Source: Leptospira fluminis
GTDB taxonomy: Bacteria; Spirochaetota; Leptospiria; Leptospirales; Leptospiraceae
Reading direction: 5' to 3'
Assembly (NCBI RefSeq): GCF_004771275.1
Contig: NZ_RQEV01000010.1
Coordinates: 214,035 to 278,034, forward strand
Length of the DNA: 64,000 bases
Part shown: positions 45,319 through 55,138 of the stretch, in pieces
How the letters are laid out: every line of letters begins with the position of its first letter
Position numbering within the stretch: the stretch's first letter is position 1
Made by a program: the position numbers and the translations under genes
The notes under the pieces: generated by a model
What the model saw: the letters and a program-made list of their open reading frames with translations, nothing else
What the model was told of the DNA's origin: nothing
Database searches by the model: none

Positions 45319-46676
45319 AAGCATTGTTCCGAACCTCGCAAAGGTCTTTTTTTTTCCGGATTTCCGAGTATCTACTTCCTGGGTTCGTACTATTCGTTCA
45401 TACCGTATTGGGATTTTTTGGATTTCCGATACTTGCCATAGACGGCTATTGGCATATGCCTTCCAGAGATTGTTGGTACGACCGTCCTTTACAAGCGCTC
45501 GTAGATTTGCACGGGACCAGTCCCGTTCTTCCTCTTTTGCATTCCGCCGCGGCTCATATCGGGGGAGGCGATCCTTATAAGGTATACGCTTGGATCCTTC
45601 CCCTATTGCATTCCGTCGCCTGTGTTCTTTTCCGAATTACGTTGCAAAGATTACGAATTCCCTCCGCGACCCTATGGACCGGAATCTTTCTCTTGAATCC
45701 TCTCGTTTTCGCGTTCTTCCGATATCCTTTCTATTCCACGTACCTCTTCTTTTTGTCCATCGTACTACTGTACTGCCTTTGGGGGATCCGAAAGGAAAAC
45801 CGCAGATTCCTTTGTACCTCCGCGATTATTTCCCTGACTGCCGCGATCCGACCCTCATGGCATCTCGGCTTGGCTTTCTTTTGGATCTGTTGGTCGGCTT
45901 GGTACGGTAGAAGGAGGCTTTCCCGCAAAACGGTGCTTTTGGCGTTATTTACTCTGTCTCTACCGGGAATTCTTTATTTGAAAAATCTGTATCTCTTCGA
46001 CAACTTCTCCGCCTCTTCTTGGTTAGGTATGAACTTGGCCAGATCCAGACAGATCCGGATAGAGACCTCCGAAGGTAGACCGGTGGAAGCGTTCCAACTC
46101 CCTCTTTCCGTTTATCGTGGGGTGATATCCGAACCGGATCCTCTTTCGGATCGGTATTCCGACAGGGTTTGCTTGAACGGCCAAGACTACCATAACGCGG
46201 AATTCGTCCGAATTTCCAAAGAGTTCATGAAACGGTTCCTTCAAACCTTCGACGTAAGGGAAAATCTGAAATCCGTCCGCTTGGGATTCAAAATATACCT
46301 GAGCAGTCCGTCGAATTATCCTTTTATAAATCCCTTATTCGACGCCTTACCGGAGGCGCTTCGAAAATACCCGGGACTAGATTGGTTTTCCTCTGGGCCT
46401 AGGGGAGGATTCGACGGGAATCTTTATAGATTCGTCTATCCTTTATTATTAATATTGAATCTATTTCGCTTTTTTAGGGCTTCCTTCCGATTCCGGATCG
46501 TTTTTTTGCACATAGCGGCCTTGACCTTTCTGTATTCCTTTGTGGATCCGTTCGAAGCCAACCGGATGAGGTTCGAGTTGGAACCTTTCTGGTACCTGTC
46601 CTTTTTGCTCGCTATAGGGGACGCCAAAAGGTCGTTCGCCGGGTTGTACAAAAAGTTCCGAAAAACCGGAAGCTGA
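45240..46676 (+). CDS. GT-C-like multi-pass membrane protein, probable glycosyltransferase
   Basis: 478 residues if started at the ATG at 45240, which has GGAG 6 bases upstream but overlaps the nitrilase-fold gene by 79 bases; a TTG at 45324 would give about 450 residues with no overlap. About ten hydrophobic segments. The early luminal-type loop has DGYWHMPSRDCWYD, an acidic motif after the first membrane helix as in GT-C lipid-linked sugar transferases, then PVLPLLHSAAAHIGGGDPYK. Family assignment is by topology and motif placement, so it is tentative. Possible role in cell-envelope glycosylation. Confidence 0.55.
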   Translation: MEGRRVRKRQGNHKDRKYQRNQRPVLKALFRTSQRSFFFRISEYLLPGFVLFVHTVLGFFGFPILAIDGYWHMPSRDCWYDRPLQALVDLHGTSPVLPLLHSAAAHIGGGDPYKVYAWILPLLHSVACVLFRITLQRLRIPSATLWTGIFLLNPLVFAFFRYPFYSTYLFFLSIVLLYCLWGIRKENRRFLCTSAIISLTAAIRPSWHLGLAFFWICWSAWYGRRRLSRKTVLLALFTLSLPGILYLKNLYLFDNFSASSWLGMNLARSRQIRIETSEGRPVEAFQLPLSVYRGVISEPDPLSDRYSDRVCLNGQDYHNAEFVRISKEFMKRFLQTFDVRENLKSVRLGFKIYLSSPSNYPFINPLFDALPEALRKYPGLDWFSSGPRGGFDGNLYRFVYPLLLILNLFRFFRASFRFRIVFLHIAALTFLYSFVDPFEANRMRFELEPFWYLSFLLAIGDAKRSFAGLYKKFRKTGS

Positions 46677-46782
46677 TTCGGAATCTTCCTCGTTTTATCG
46701 GGATTTTCCGGCTCCCCGCTTTTTCTCCTTGCGAAGAAAGCAAGAGTCTCTAGGATTCTCGATTGCTCTGACAGGGGGAAGG

Positions 46783-47097
46783 ATGAAATTAAAACCTCAT
46801 CAACTGATCGAATCTCCGGAATTCAAAAAACTGGTACGATCCAGATGGACAGTGAGCTTCATACTTTTGGCGTTCCTTTTCGCGAATTACTACGGCTTTA
46901 TACTCGCAATCGCTTTTAAAAAGGAATGGTTGACGGAACGGATCGGAGCATCCGCGAATTTCGGCCTTCTTGCCGGCGCCTTGGTCATCGTGATTTCCTG
47001 GTTCCTGACCTTAATTTACGTGTATTGGGGAAACGCCTTTTACGACAAGAGGATCGAAAGCCTTAAGAACACTCTGGAAAAAGAAGGGGAAAAATGA
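46783..47097 (+). CDS. DUF485 membrane protein, symporter partner
   Basis: 104 residues from the ATG at 46783 with AGGGGGAAGG upstream (an ATG at 46729 would add 18). Two membrane helices. The pattern SPEFKKLVRSRWTVSFILLAFLFANYYGFILAIAF and ISWFLTLIYVYWGNAFYDKRI is DUF485 (YjcH). These small proteins accompany SSS-family acetate or solute symporters. Its stop overlaps the symporter start by 4 bases, consistent with a complex. Confidence 0.9.
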   Translation: MKLKPHQLIESPEFKKLVRSRWTVSFILLAFLFANYYGFILAIAFKKEWLTERIGASANFGLLAGALVIVISWFLTLIYVYWGNAFYDKRIESLKNTLEKEGEK

Positions 47098-48635
47098 TGG
47101 AATCCACATTAGGACAACCTAATTTTATATCGGTCGCATTCTTTCTCGTCTTCGTTCTTTTGACTTTAGGGATCACGTATTGGGCCGCCAAGAAGACCAA
47201 AACTTCCAGCGAATTCTATGCGGCCGGGAGAAACATCACCGGATTCCAAAACGGATTGGCGCTGTCCGGAGATTATATGTCCGCGGCTTCCTTTTTGGGA
47301 ATCTCGGGCATGGTCGCGTTAAAAGGTTACGACGGCATCATTTACGCGGTGGGTTGGCTGGTCGGATGGCCGGCGCTGATGTTTCTCATCGCGGAACCGC
47401 TCCGCAATCTTGGCAAGTACACGTTCGCGGACGTTTTGGCTTTTCGGCTTCGACAAAAGCCGATTCGAATCTCCGCTTCCATAGGAGGAATCCTGGTCAC
47501 CCTCACCTACTCCATCGCCCAAATCGTAGGTTCGGGAAAACTCATCAACCTGATGTTCGGCATTTCCTACGAATCCGCCGTGGTTCTGGTCGGAGGAGTC
47601 ATGCTGCTATACGTTCTCTTCGGAGGAATGATCGCCACCACTTGGGTACAAATCGTAAAAGCGGCTCTGCTACTTTTCGGAGTGACCCTTTTAGCCTTGC
47701 TCGCTCTAGCTAAATTCGGCTTCAACCTCTCGGACTTATACGGAGCGGTGGAAAATACGTACGGTCGGTCCGCTTTGGAACCGGGAGGATTGGTTTCGAA
47801 TCCTTTGGACGCCATCTCTCTCGGATTGGCTCTCATGTTCGGATTATTAGGACTTCCGCATATTCTAATGCGCTTTTATACGGTTCCCGACGCGAAAGAG
47901 GCCCGAAAATCGGTGGCTTACGCTACCACGTTCATCGGTTACTTTTACATCATCATTCCGATCGTGGGATTTGCCGCGGCGGTTCTGATAGGAAAGGACA
48001 AAATCGCCTCCGTGGACAAGGGAGGAAATATGGCTGCGGCACTTTTGGCGGAACTCTTGGGAGGAACTCCCTTCTTAGGATTCATCGCGGCGGTGGCTTT
48101 TGCGACCATATTGGCGGTAGTCGCCGGATTGACTCTGGCTGCAGCTTCCACGATTTCCCACGATCTACATTTCAACGTGTTCCGGGAAGGAAAAGCTACG
48201 GAAGAGGAGCAGGTTACGGTGGCGCGTAGAGCTACCGTCGCCTTCGGGATTTTCGGGATCCTTTTAGGAATTCTATTTAAGGATCAGAACGTGGCTTTCA
48301 TGGTAGGCTTGGCCTTTGCGATCGCCGCCAGCGGAAATTTCCCGGCCTTGTTCCTATCCATCCTTTGGAGGAACTTCAGCACCGCGGGCGGAGTTGCTTC
48401 CATTCTTTCGGGCTCCCTTTCCGCGAGCCTGCTCATCATACTCAGTCCTACCGTTTGGGTGGAAGTCTTCGGATTCTCGTCTCCGATCTTTCCCTATAAA
48501 AACCCGGCGATCTTCTCCATGACCCTTTCCTTTCTAACCGCATTCGTATTCTCCAAATGGTTCCCCGAAAAGAAAGCCCAGAGTGCTTACGAAACGGAAA
48601 AAGTAAGGGTATATCTAGGAGTGGGGGCGGAGTAG
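47094..48635 (+). CDS. Sodium/solute symporter (SSS family, ActP-like)
   Basis: 513 residues, about 13 membrane helices. GRNITGFQNGLALSGDYMSAASFLGISG is the sodium-solute symporter signature; GLLGLPHILMRFYTVPDAKEARKS and TILAVVAGLTLAAASTISHDL also match the acetate permease branch. Likely substrate acetate or another short monocarboxylate, driven by sodium or protons at the inner membrane. Co-translated with the DUF485 gene upstream. Confidence 0.9.
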   Translation: MMESTLGQPNFISVAFFLVFVLLTLGITYWAAKKTKTSSEFYAAGRNITGFQNGLALSGDYMSAASFLGISGMVALKGYDGIIYAVGWLVGWPALMFLIAEPLRNLGKYTFADVLAFRLRQKPIRISASIGGILVTLTYSIAQIVGSGKLINLMFGISYESAVVLVGGVMLLYVLFGGMIATTWVQIVKAALLLFGVTLLALLALAKFGFNLSDLYGAVENTYGRSALEPGGLVSNPLDAISLGLALMFGLLGLPHILMRFYTVPDAKEARKSVAYATTFIGYFYIIIPIVGFAAAVLIGKDKIASVDKGGNMAAALLAELLGGTPFLGFIAAVAFATILAVVAGLTLAAASTISHDLHFNVFREGKATEEEQVTVARRATVAFGIFGILLGILFKDQNVAFMVGLAFAIAASGNFPALFLSILWRNFSTAGGVASILSGSLSASLLIILSPTVWVEVFGFSSPIFPYKNPAIFSMTLSFLTAFVFSKWFPEKKAQSAYETEKVRVYLGVGAE

Positions 48636-48651
48636 AAAGTCCGCCGCAAAA

Positions 48652-49749
48652 CTAGAGTAAATTGTGATCCTTCATGGATCGGTACAGGGTGGCGATCGTA
48701 ACCTTTAGGATCGCCGCCAGAGGTACTGCGACGAGCATCCCGGCGATCCCGAGCAAGGTTCCGCCGACGGTTACCGCTCCGACTACGATGATCGGATGCA
48801 AGGATACCGCATCGGAAATGATAACCGGTTGAACGAAGAAATTGTCCACCGCTTGAGCGATCAGAATCACGATTAGAATGGCTCCCATTAATTCGTACAT
48901 TCCCATCCCGTGGGTAATCCAATTTTCGCCGTAAAAAATCCTGGGACCGTGGGTTACGGTCATGAATAAGGGGGGAATCGCTCCGATGATCGGTCCTAAA
49001 TAAGGAATCGAATTCGCAATTCCCACGAAAAGAGCGAAGATATAAAAGTATCCGAGCCCGATCGTAGAAAAGCCTATCATCGAAACTACGGTTATGATGG
49101 CACTCTGGATCACTAGGCTTCTAAGATAATTCGTGATCTGCTCGTTGATATTCGCCGCGACCATAATGGTCATTTCGAAATAGCGATTCGGAACTAAGCT
49201 TACTAGATTCTTATAGACTCCGTTTCCGTTCAAAAGAAAAAGAAAAGCGAAGAGAGGAGTGATGACCAGATAACCTATCAGCGTCGGGATGGCGGAGGCC
49301 AGACCGGAAACTTCCCTGTGTACGAAATCGGTGGCACCTTGGATCAACTCTTCCGGTCGGATCGTTTCCTCCCATCCGGCCGGAAAATCGTTGAATTGTA
49401 GTTTGAAACCGATCACCAGATACTTGAATTTTGCGTCGTCCAGATCCTGTTTCCAATTTTTGACCAAGGGTTCGAGAGTGGAAACGATGGGAGGCGCAAC
49501 CTCGGTCGCAATCAGATAGATCGGAATACAGATCACGAGCATCAGTCCCGAGACCCCGATCAACCTGGGGATCCCCAAGCTTTCCAAGTAATTCACGGAT
49601 CCGTTAAATATATAGAATAGAATGAGGGAAAGAGCGATCGGAACGATCAAAAGCTTGAGACCCAATACGAAAAATACGATCGCCGATCCGACCAACAAAA
49701 AAAAGATCGTTCGAATAACGTAGGTCGATAAGGGTCTTGTCTCAGACAT
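48652..49749 (-). CDS. AI-2E family (PerM-like) transporter
   Basis: 365 residues with about eight membrane segments. The family's conserved C-terminal half is visible: GIANSIPYLGPIIGAIPPLFM and QAVDNFFVQPVIISDAVSLHPIIVVGAVTVGGTLLGIAGMLVAVPLAAILKV. Members export autoinducer-2, act as sodium/proton antiporters, or have unknown substrates, so no substrate is assigned. Its start overlaps the end of the cyclic-nucleotide-domain gene by 8 bases. Confidence 0.88.
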   Translation of the reverse strand: MSETRPLSTYVIRTIFFLLVGSAIVFFVLGLKLLIVPIALSLILFYIFNGSVNYLESLGIPRLIGVSGLMLVICIPIYLIATEVAPPIVSTLEPLVKNWKQDLDDAKFKYLVIGFKLQFNDFPAGWEETIRPEELIQGATDFVHREVSGLASAIPTLIGYLVITPLFAFLFLLNGNGVYKNLVSLVPNRYFEMTIMVAANINEQITNYLRSLVIQSAIITVVSMIGFSTIGLGYFYIFALFVGIANSIPYLGPIIGAIPPLFMTVTHGPRIFYGENWITHGMGMYELMGAILIVILIAQAVDNFFVQPVIISDAVSLHPIIVVGAVTVGGTLLGIAGMLVAVPLAAILKVTIATLYRSMKDHNLL

Positions 49750-50269
49750 TTTTTTGTTTTCCCTTGTAATAGGCCTTTTCCAAAAGCTGGTTCGTTTTTT
49801 GCAGCCTTTCTACGATGACACCCGTCAAACTCAAAAGGATCTCTATCCCCAATTTCGGTTTGGTCTCGATGATTTCCTTCAGATCGGGTTGAAAAAAACC
49901 GAGCAATGTGGAAGGCTCGGAGGCGATCGCCGTAGCGGTACGCCTTTCCTCGGAAAAGAGAGAGAGTTCTCCGAAAAAGGAATGTTGGTCCAGGTGGGCC
50001 AGATCCAATTCGATTCCGTCACGTACCGAGCGAATGGTCACCTTACCGTCGAAGATCAGGTAAAAGCCGGCCCCCGCTTCTCCTTGACGGAAAATTTCCT
50101 CCCCTTCGACGTATTTTCTAACGTGCACCAACCTCGCGATTTCGGTCAAGGTTCTCCGTTTCATTTTTCCGAAGACGGAAGTTTCTCTCAAAAATCGGAT
50201 AATCTCGGGATTGGAGGTCCCTTTCTTCTTTAGTAATTTCTTCCAAATCGGGAGCTGGAGAGGATTCAC
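49742..50269 (-). CDS. Cyclic-nucleotide-binding-domain protein
   Basis: 175 residues. A single cNMP-binding beta-roll: VHVRKYVEGEEIFRQGEAGAGFYLIFDGKVTI and the phosphate-binding-cassette-like FFGELSLFSEERRTATAIASEPSTLLGF. There is no DNA-binding helix-turn-helix after it, so it is not a CRP-type regulator. It may couple second-messenger level to the neighbouring membrane transporter, whose gene it overlaps. It is 2 bases downstream of lspA. Confidence 0.85.
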   Translation of the reverse strand: MNPLQLPIWKKLLKKKGTSNPEIIRFLRETSVFGKMKRRTLTEIARLVHVRKYVEGEEIFRQGEAGAGFYLIFDGKVTIRSVRDGIELDLAHLDQHSFFGELSLFSEERRTATAIASEPSTLLGFFQPDLKEIIETKPKLGIEILLSLTGVIVERLQKTNQLLEKAYYKGKQKNV

Positions 50270-50271
50270 GC

Positions 50272-50829
50272 TTACTTCTTATCCTCCTCGAGCTTCATGG
50301 TAAAAATGAGCAGGACCAACCCTACGCTTACGCAGGAATCCGCGAAATTAAATGCCGGCCAGCGCTCGTAGAGTAGCCAATTCGGCCAGTCGAAGTCCAA
50401 AAAGTCCACCACTCCGATGAACCTTCCCAGGAATTGATTCTCGATGAATCCGAATTCTGCTCCGACTCCGATCACCTTTACGAAAAATTTATCTATAAAA
50501 TTTCCGAAAGCGCCGGACATGACCAAGGCCCAACCTACCGGATGTCCCAGATCCGGGTTCTTCCATCTATAGGCGATGAGAACCAGGATGGCGATCGCTG
50601 TCATCGCCAAGGAAGTCCTAGGATACCCTTGAAAAAAGCCCATCACGAAACCCGTATTGAAGGTCAAGGTCAAACGGAAGAAATTTCCGAGTACTTCCAC
50701 GGGCGAATGAGGGTGAAGATAAAGAATGGCGATGTACTTAGTGACTAGGTCTATGATTGTTCCCAGAATAACGGAAATGATGAATATCGGCGGATATACT
50801 TCCAAGAATTTCTTTTCGAAAAATTTCAC
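50272..50829 (-). CDS. lspA: Lipoprotein signal peptidase (signal peptidase II)
   Basis: 185 residues with four membrane helices. It cleaves signal peptides ahead of the lipidated Cys of prolipoproteins. Core motifs: [23 protein letters not shown], catalytic-Asp motif [11 protein letters not shown] and VVDFLDFDW...[11 protein letters not shown] with the second Asp. Slightly longer than the E. coli enzyme, with extra residues around [20 protein letters not shown]. The ATG overlaps the end of the UbiB-like kinase gene by 4 bases. Confidence 0.94.
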   Translation of the reverse strand: MKFFEKKFLEVYPPIFIISVILGTIIDLVTKYIAILYLHPHSPVEVLGNFFRLTLTFNTGFVMGFFQGYPRTSLAMTAIAILVLIAYRWKNPDLGHPVGWALVMSGAFGNFIDKFFVKVIGVGAEFGFIENQFLGRFIGVVDFLDFDWPNWLLYERWPAFNFADSCVSVGLVLLIFTMKLEEDKK

Positions 50830-52529
50830 TGACGGTTCCTTTTAGAGCTGAATTTATTTTTCAGGAGCGAAAGAGCAAGGAGGATTCCGAAGAAAACGGA
50901 GCTGCCGTAACCGATCATCGCGGAGAGCTCGTCCCCTCGATCCATTCTTTCCGTTCCATAATGGATTCCGAATAGGATCGCCGCCGTGGCGATGACTTGG
51001 TGACCCAAAGAATACATTCTTTTGCTATGCGCTTCCAGGTCGGGAAGACGATAAGCCTGCTTACCACGATTCAGATTCTTTACGGTTTGCAGAAGTTCGC
51101 CAGGGAGAGAAACGGCCTGTCCCCAAATGCCTCCTTCCTGGACGAGAACCTTCTGCCAATTGTTCTCACCTTGCAGGACCAGATTCTTAAAAGGCTTCTC
51201 TCCGTAATCCAGAACGGTACGGTACGGATCCAGAGTGGCGGTGATCCCCACCAAAAGACCCAGCACTCTTTCTAAAGGGATCAAAGTCACGGGCAACTGG
51301 ACCATCTTCAACAGACCCCTTAGACTGGAATTGATCTCCTTTAGAAATTTCAAATCTTCGGGGGTATGAATCTGCTCGAACTTTAGATTCCGGAAAGAAT
51401 CGGTGTCCGAAAGGAATTTGGATAATTTCTCCAGAGAATACCTGACGACTTCCTCCACCTTATCCCTGTCCGCTTTGCGGGAAAGAAGCCCCAATTCGTC
51501 GAGCCCTTCCACCACTCCTCCGTAATCCTTGGACATGGCACAAAGAAAAATCCTACGCAACACGAGCGCTTGGCTGGGAGGAATTTCTCCTACCGCGCCG
51601 AAATCGATGAAGCATAACTTTTCGTCAGAAGTATAAATCATGTTTCCCGGATGAGGATCCGCATGATAAAAACGGAATTCGAACACCATAAGAATATAAG
51701 CTCGTATCAAAAGGTCCACCGGCCTGGATTTAGCCTGGCCTTTTTTAAGGGAGGCGACCTGAGTGATCCGGATCCCGTCTATAAATTGCGCCGTCAGAAC
51801 GCTCTTGCCGCTCCACTCCTTATGGATCTTGGGAAAGACGTAATCCGGTTCCTCCGTAAAATAACGGGACATCCTTTCCATGGACTCGGCTTCCAAACGC
51901 AAATCCGTTTCCCGTCCGACTAATTTCGTGATTTCCTTATGTACGATTTTGTAATCGAAGGAGACAAGCAGACGATTCACTCTTTTCAAAAACGTTCGGA
52001 TCGCCTTTAGGTCCTTCGCGATGATCTCCTCTATGCCGGGATAGAGTATCTTAACGGCCACCTTTTCTCCCTTATAACTCGCGGAATGCACTTGAGCGAT
52101 GGAAGCCGAGGCGAGAGGCGCTTCGGAGATGTCCGGAAAAACTTCCGCAATATCCTTTCCGAATTCCTTTCTGAATCTTTCCTTGATTTCCGCGAACGGA
52201 TGGGGGGGCACACGATCCTGTAGATCCTGCAGAGGTTCCGTAAAACTTTCGGGAAAAAGATGGGAGAGGCTAGCAAGGTATTGTCCTAACTTTACGTACA
52301 CTCCTCCCATTTTCAGGAAGAATTCCCGGCACTCCTCTCCCAGGTTCCGAAAAAATTCCGTTTCCTTTTCTTCGGTTCTATAGGAAGGAAATAAAAAACG
52401 TCCGAAGCGGTAGTACCAAAAAAGGGAGAAGATCTTTTTCCATAAAAACCAACTTCCTCTATAATACCTTCCTTTCGCGGAGTATTTCGGAAGATTGGAA
52501 CCGTTTTGAGTGGAGGAAGACTTAGACAT
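50826..52529 (-). CDS. ABC1/UbiB-family atypical kinase
   Basis: 567 residues. KxGQ motif as [15 protein letters not shown], Ala-rich nucleotide loop [14 protein letters not shown], catalytic lysine AVKILYPG, and the metal-binding [11 protein letters not shown] and [10 protein letters not shown]. Two hydrophobic segments at the C-terminus would anchor it. UbiB-type proteins support quinone biosynthesis or lipid handling; in an organism with complex I, a quinone role is plausible but no ubi/men gene is nearby. Confidence 0.92.
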   Translation of the reverse strand: MSKSSSTQNGSNLPKYSAKGRYYRGSWFLWKKIFSLFWYYRFGRFLFPSYRTEEKETEFFRNLGEECREFFLKMGGVYVKLGQYLASLSHLFPESFTEPLQDLQDRVPPHPFAEIKERFRKEFGKDIAEVFPDISEAPLASASIAQVHSASYKGEKVAVKILYPGIEEIIAKDLKAIRTFLKRVNRLLVSFDYKIVHKEITKLVGRETDLRLEAESMERMSRYFTEEPDYVFPKIHKEWSGKSVLTAQFIDGIRITQVASLKKGQAKSRPVDLLIRAYILMVFEFRFYHADPHPGNMIYTSDEKLCFIDFGAVGEIPPSQALVLRRIFLCAMSKDYGGVVEGLDELGLLSRKADRDKVEEVVRYSLEKLSKFLSDTDSFRNLKFEQIHTPEDLKFLKEINSSLRGLLKMVQLPVTLIPLERVLGLLVGITATLDPYRTVLDYGEKPFKNLVLQGENNWQKVLVQEGGIWGQAVSLPGELLQTVKNLNRGKQAYRLPDLEAHSKRMYSLGHQVIATAAILFGIHYGTERMDRGDELSAMIGYGSSVFFGILLALSLLKNKFSSKRNRQ

Positions 52530-52534
52530 AAATC

Positions 52535-53590
52535 CTATTCGGGCTCGGAAATCGTTCTAACATCCGCCTTGGTTTTGATCCGATCCAGGAGTTCCATGAT
52601 TCCCAGATTTTCCCGGAGGCTACCCGTGATGCGTTGCGATTTATTCGAAAGAACGGATCGGATTTCCGCATAGAGATTCTCGAAGGGATTCGATCCGAAG
52701 GAAGATTTTTCGGGAAACGAGACTTCCGTCAAACTATTAAATCCTTTGTATTTCGAGGAGGGTTTGGATTCGAACATCCGGAATCCATCGTTGGAGAGAA
52801 TGATCCTGGCCGATTCCGTCATAATGTCCATTTCGAACTGAAAGTACTTCCTGTTTCCGCCCGCCTCCAAAAAGACCACAGGTCCCGATCCATATTCCAG
52901 AAGAGCAACGGCCCTATCTTCCGCCGGGATCCCTTTTCTCCTGCGGATGCCGGAGCGAACTCGGTCCGGTTTTCCCAAATACCAATAGATCAGATCCACC
53001 GCATGAGTTCCGTCATGGAACAACGGTCCCGTCCTCCCTTTCCAAGCCCTTCCCGGCGCCGCGGTGGAAGTCAATACGGAAGCTCGGATCGTCCGGACTT
53101 CCCCGTACTTTCCGGAATCCAAAATCTCTTTTGCCCAGGCGTATTTCGGATGGTACCTTCGCTCGTGATTCACCCAGATTCTCGTCCCGTTTTTTCGGGC
53201 CAGACGATCCAACGACTTGGCTTGCAAAAAGGTTTCGCAAACCGGCTTCTCCACAAGCAGGTTCTTTACCCCCGAACGAATCGCGGCGGCGGAATCGAAG
53301 AAATGGGATTCTGTAGGGGTCGCAACGATGACCAGATCCGGAATTTTGCCGCGGGCAAAGAACGTTTCCCAATCGGAAAACAATAGGTGGGGCGAGACTT
53401 TCCATTGTCGGAGGAAGGAATGTCTTTTTTCCTCGTTCGGATCGATGGAACCTATCAGTTCGAAATTTTTCTTTCCCCAAGAACTAAAAAGAACGCCCGC
53501 ATGAGTGCAGGGCTTCTGCCTCAGAGGATCCGTTTCGAGGGAACTCGCGATCCTTCCCAGTCCGATCAAAACCGTCTTCACTTTCGGCAT
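52535..53590 (-). CDS. Gfo/Idh/MocA-family NAD(P)-dependent oxidoreductase
   Basis: 351 residues. N-terminal Rossmann domain KVKTVLIGLGRIASSLETD, then DLVIVATPTESHF, the hallmark LLVEKPVC (EKP), and in the C-terminal domain HDGTHAVDLIYWYLG with the catalytic-type histidine. Such enzymes oxidise or reduce sugars and related polyols. Nothing beside it indicates the substrate. It is divergent from murF over 96 bases that contain a terminator-type hairpin. Confidence 0.88.
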   Translation of the reverse strand: MPKVKTVLIGLGRIASSLETDPLRQKPCTHAGVLFSSWGKKNFELIGSIDPNEEKRHSFLRQWKVSPHLLFSDWETFFARGKIPDLVIVATPTESHFFDSAAAIRSGVKNLLVEKPVCETFLQAKSLDRLARKNGTRIWVNHERRYHPKYAWAKEILDSGKYGEVRTIRASVLTSTAAPGRAWKGRTGPLFHDGTHAVDLIYWYLGKPDRVRSGIRRRKGIPAEDRAVALLEYGSGPVVFLEAGGNRKYFQFEMDIMTESARIILSNDGFRMFESKPSSKYKGFNSLTEVSFPEKSSFGSNPFENLYAEIRSVLSNKSQRITGSLRENLGIMELLDRIKTKADVRTISEPE

Positions 53591-53613
53591 CGAGGATACT
53601 GAAAGAGTTTTTT

Positions 53614-53638
53614 CGGGTTTCGCAACCCGATTTTTTTT
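53614..53638 (+). terminator. Intrinsic terminator-type hairpin with T8 upstream of murF
   Basis: CGGGTT (53614-53619), loop TCGC, AACCCG (53624-53629), A, then eight Ts (53631-53638). It points along the plus strand in the divergent region, about 50 bases before the murF start and with no plus-strand gene ahead of it. It could attenuate murF-purE-purK or block antisense transcription. Confidence 0.55.
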
Positions 53639-53686
53639 CCCAAAATCCGCTACCTAGCCCGGCAGTACTTCGGAAAGCTGTAATCT

Positions 53687-55090
53687 ATGCGAGCCGATTT
53701 CAGATACGACCCGGAGACCGTCCGGAGGGTTCTTTCTTCCCCTTCTTCTTTTTCCTTTGTTCCGGAACCGGAGATCCTATCCATCACCACCGCTTCCGGA
53801 TTGTGCGAGACCGGTTCCCTATTCGTTCCTCTCCTAGGCAATCGAGACGGGCACGACTTCATACCCGAAGCTTTACGTTCCGGCGCCTCCTACTTTTTGT
53901 GCAAGCAAGACCATCCGATCCTGCAAAAACTCCCGGAATCGGACCTACAAAAAGCGATCTTTGTCAAGGACACCTTGGCGGCATTGGGGAAACTCGCCGC
54001 CTTTCATCGTTCCAGATTCAATCCCGTCCTGATCGCCGTCACCGGTTCCAGCGGAAAGACGACCACGAAGGAAACCTTAAATTCCTGCCTGTCCCCTTTG
54101 GGAGAGGCGTTAGTCGTTACCGAAAAGAATTACAACAACGAAATCGGAGTTCCGTTTACGCTGTTCAAAATAGGATCGAAGACCAGATTCGTAATATGCG
54201 AAATGGGAATGAACACGAAAGGAGAGATCGCCAGGTTGTCCAAAATGGCCAGGCCGGAGTTGGCGATAGTGACTACAATCGGAACGGCTCACATAGAATA
54301 TCTAGGTTCCCGAAAAGGGATCGCCAAGGCCAAGGCCGAGATACTGGAAGGAATGCCGAAATCCGGAATTCTATATTACCCGAAATCGGAAGAATACAAG
54401 AGGATCTTAACCAAAAAGGCGGCAAGATACGGAGTCAAGTGCAGGTTCGTAGATAGATTCCGAGAATTGAATATTCAGGAAACGTTAAAAGAAGGTTTCA
54501 GACTGGAAATTTCGGGAAGGACGGTGGACTGGAATTTACCCGGAATCAAATTGCTGGACAATCTTTCCCTCTGCGTTGCCGCATTAAAAGAATTGAAAAT
54601 TCCGTCGGAGTGGATCGTGGACGGATTGAAAAACTTCAAGGCGGGCGACAAAAGACTGGATTTGCAGGAAGGAAACTATCGGATCCTAAACGACACTTAC
54701 AATGCGAACAGGGAATCAATGCTTTCCTCCTTGAGCGCCTGTTCCCAATTGGCAAACGGAGAAGGATTTTACGCCGTTTTGGGGGACATGAAGGAAGTAG
54801 GATCTTTCTCCAAAAAATTCCACACCGAAATCGGAAAATTCGCGGCGAGCCTCTCCAACTGCAAAGGAGTCTTTACCTACGGGAAGGATTCCGCATTTCT
54901 CTCGGAAGGGTTTCGAAAAAAAACGGACGCCTCAAAAAAGACCGCCGCATTTCCGGGGGATGAGGAAGGCTTCCAGTCTCTTTTGGAAACGATTCGGCGG
55001 GAGGTTCCGCAAGGATCCTATCTACTGGTCAAAGCCTCCCGAGGAATGAAATTAGAGAGAGTGGTGGAAGCGTTAAATTCGGCTTCTTAA
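53687..55090 (+). CDS. murF: UDP-MurNAc-tripeptide--D-alanyl-D-alanine ligase
   Basis: 467 residues, typical of MurF. It adds D-Ala-D-Ala to the cytoplasmic muropeptide precursor. ATP loop VTGSSGKTTTKETL, then TEKNYNNEIGVPFTLF, EMGMNTKGEIARLSKMARP and IVTTIGTAHIEYLGSRKGIAKAKAEI (shown as GTAHIEYLGSRKGI), and LNDTYNANRESMLSSL near the end. It sits apart from the dcw cluster, upstream of purE/purK. Confidence 0.96.
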   Translation: MRADFRYDPETVRRVLSSPSSFSFVPEPEILSITTASGLCETGSLFVPLLGNRDGHDFIPEALRSGASYFLCKQDHPILQKLPESDLQKAIFVKDTLAALGKLAAFHRSRFNPVLIAVTGSSGKTTTKETLNSCLSPLGEALVVTEKNYNNEIGVPFTLFKIGSKTRFVICEMGMNTKGEIARLSKMARPELAIVTTIGTAHIEYLGSRKGIAKAKAEILEGMPKSGILYYPKSEEYKRILTKKAARYGVKCRFVDRFRELNIQETLKEGFRLEISGRTVDWNLPGIKLLDNLSLCVAALKELKIPSEWIVDGLKNFKAGDKRLDLQEGNYRILNDTYNANRESMLSSLSACSQLANGEGFYAVLGDMKEVGSFSKKFHTEIGKFAASLSNCKGVFTYGKDSAFLSEGFRKKTDASKKTAAFPGDEEGFQSLLETIRREVPQGSYLLVKASRGMKLERVVEALNSAS

Positions 55091-55138
55091 ATCGGTTTCG
55101 GGCTTGCGAAACCGAGGACGCCCGAAGATCCTGCAAGC

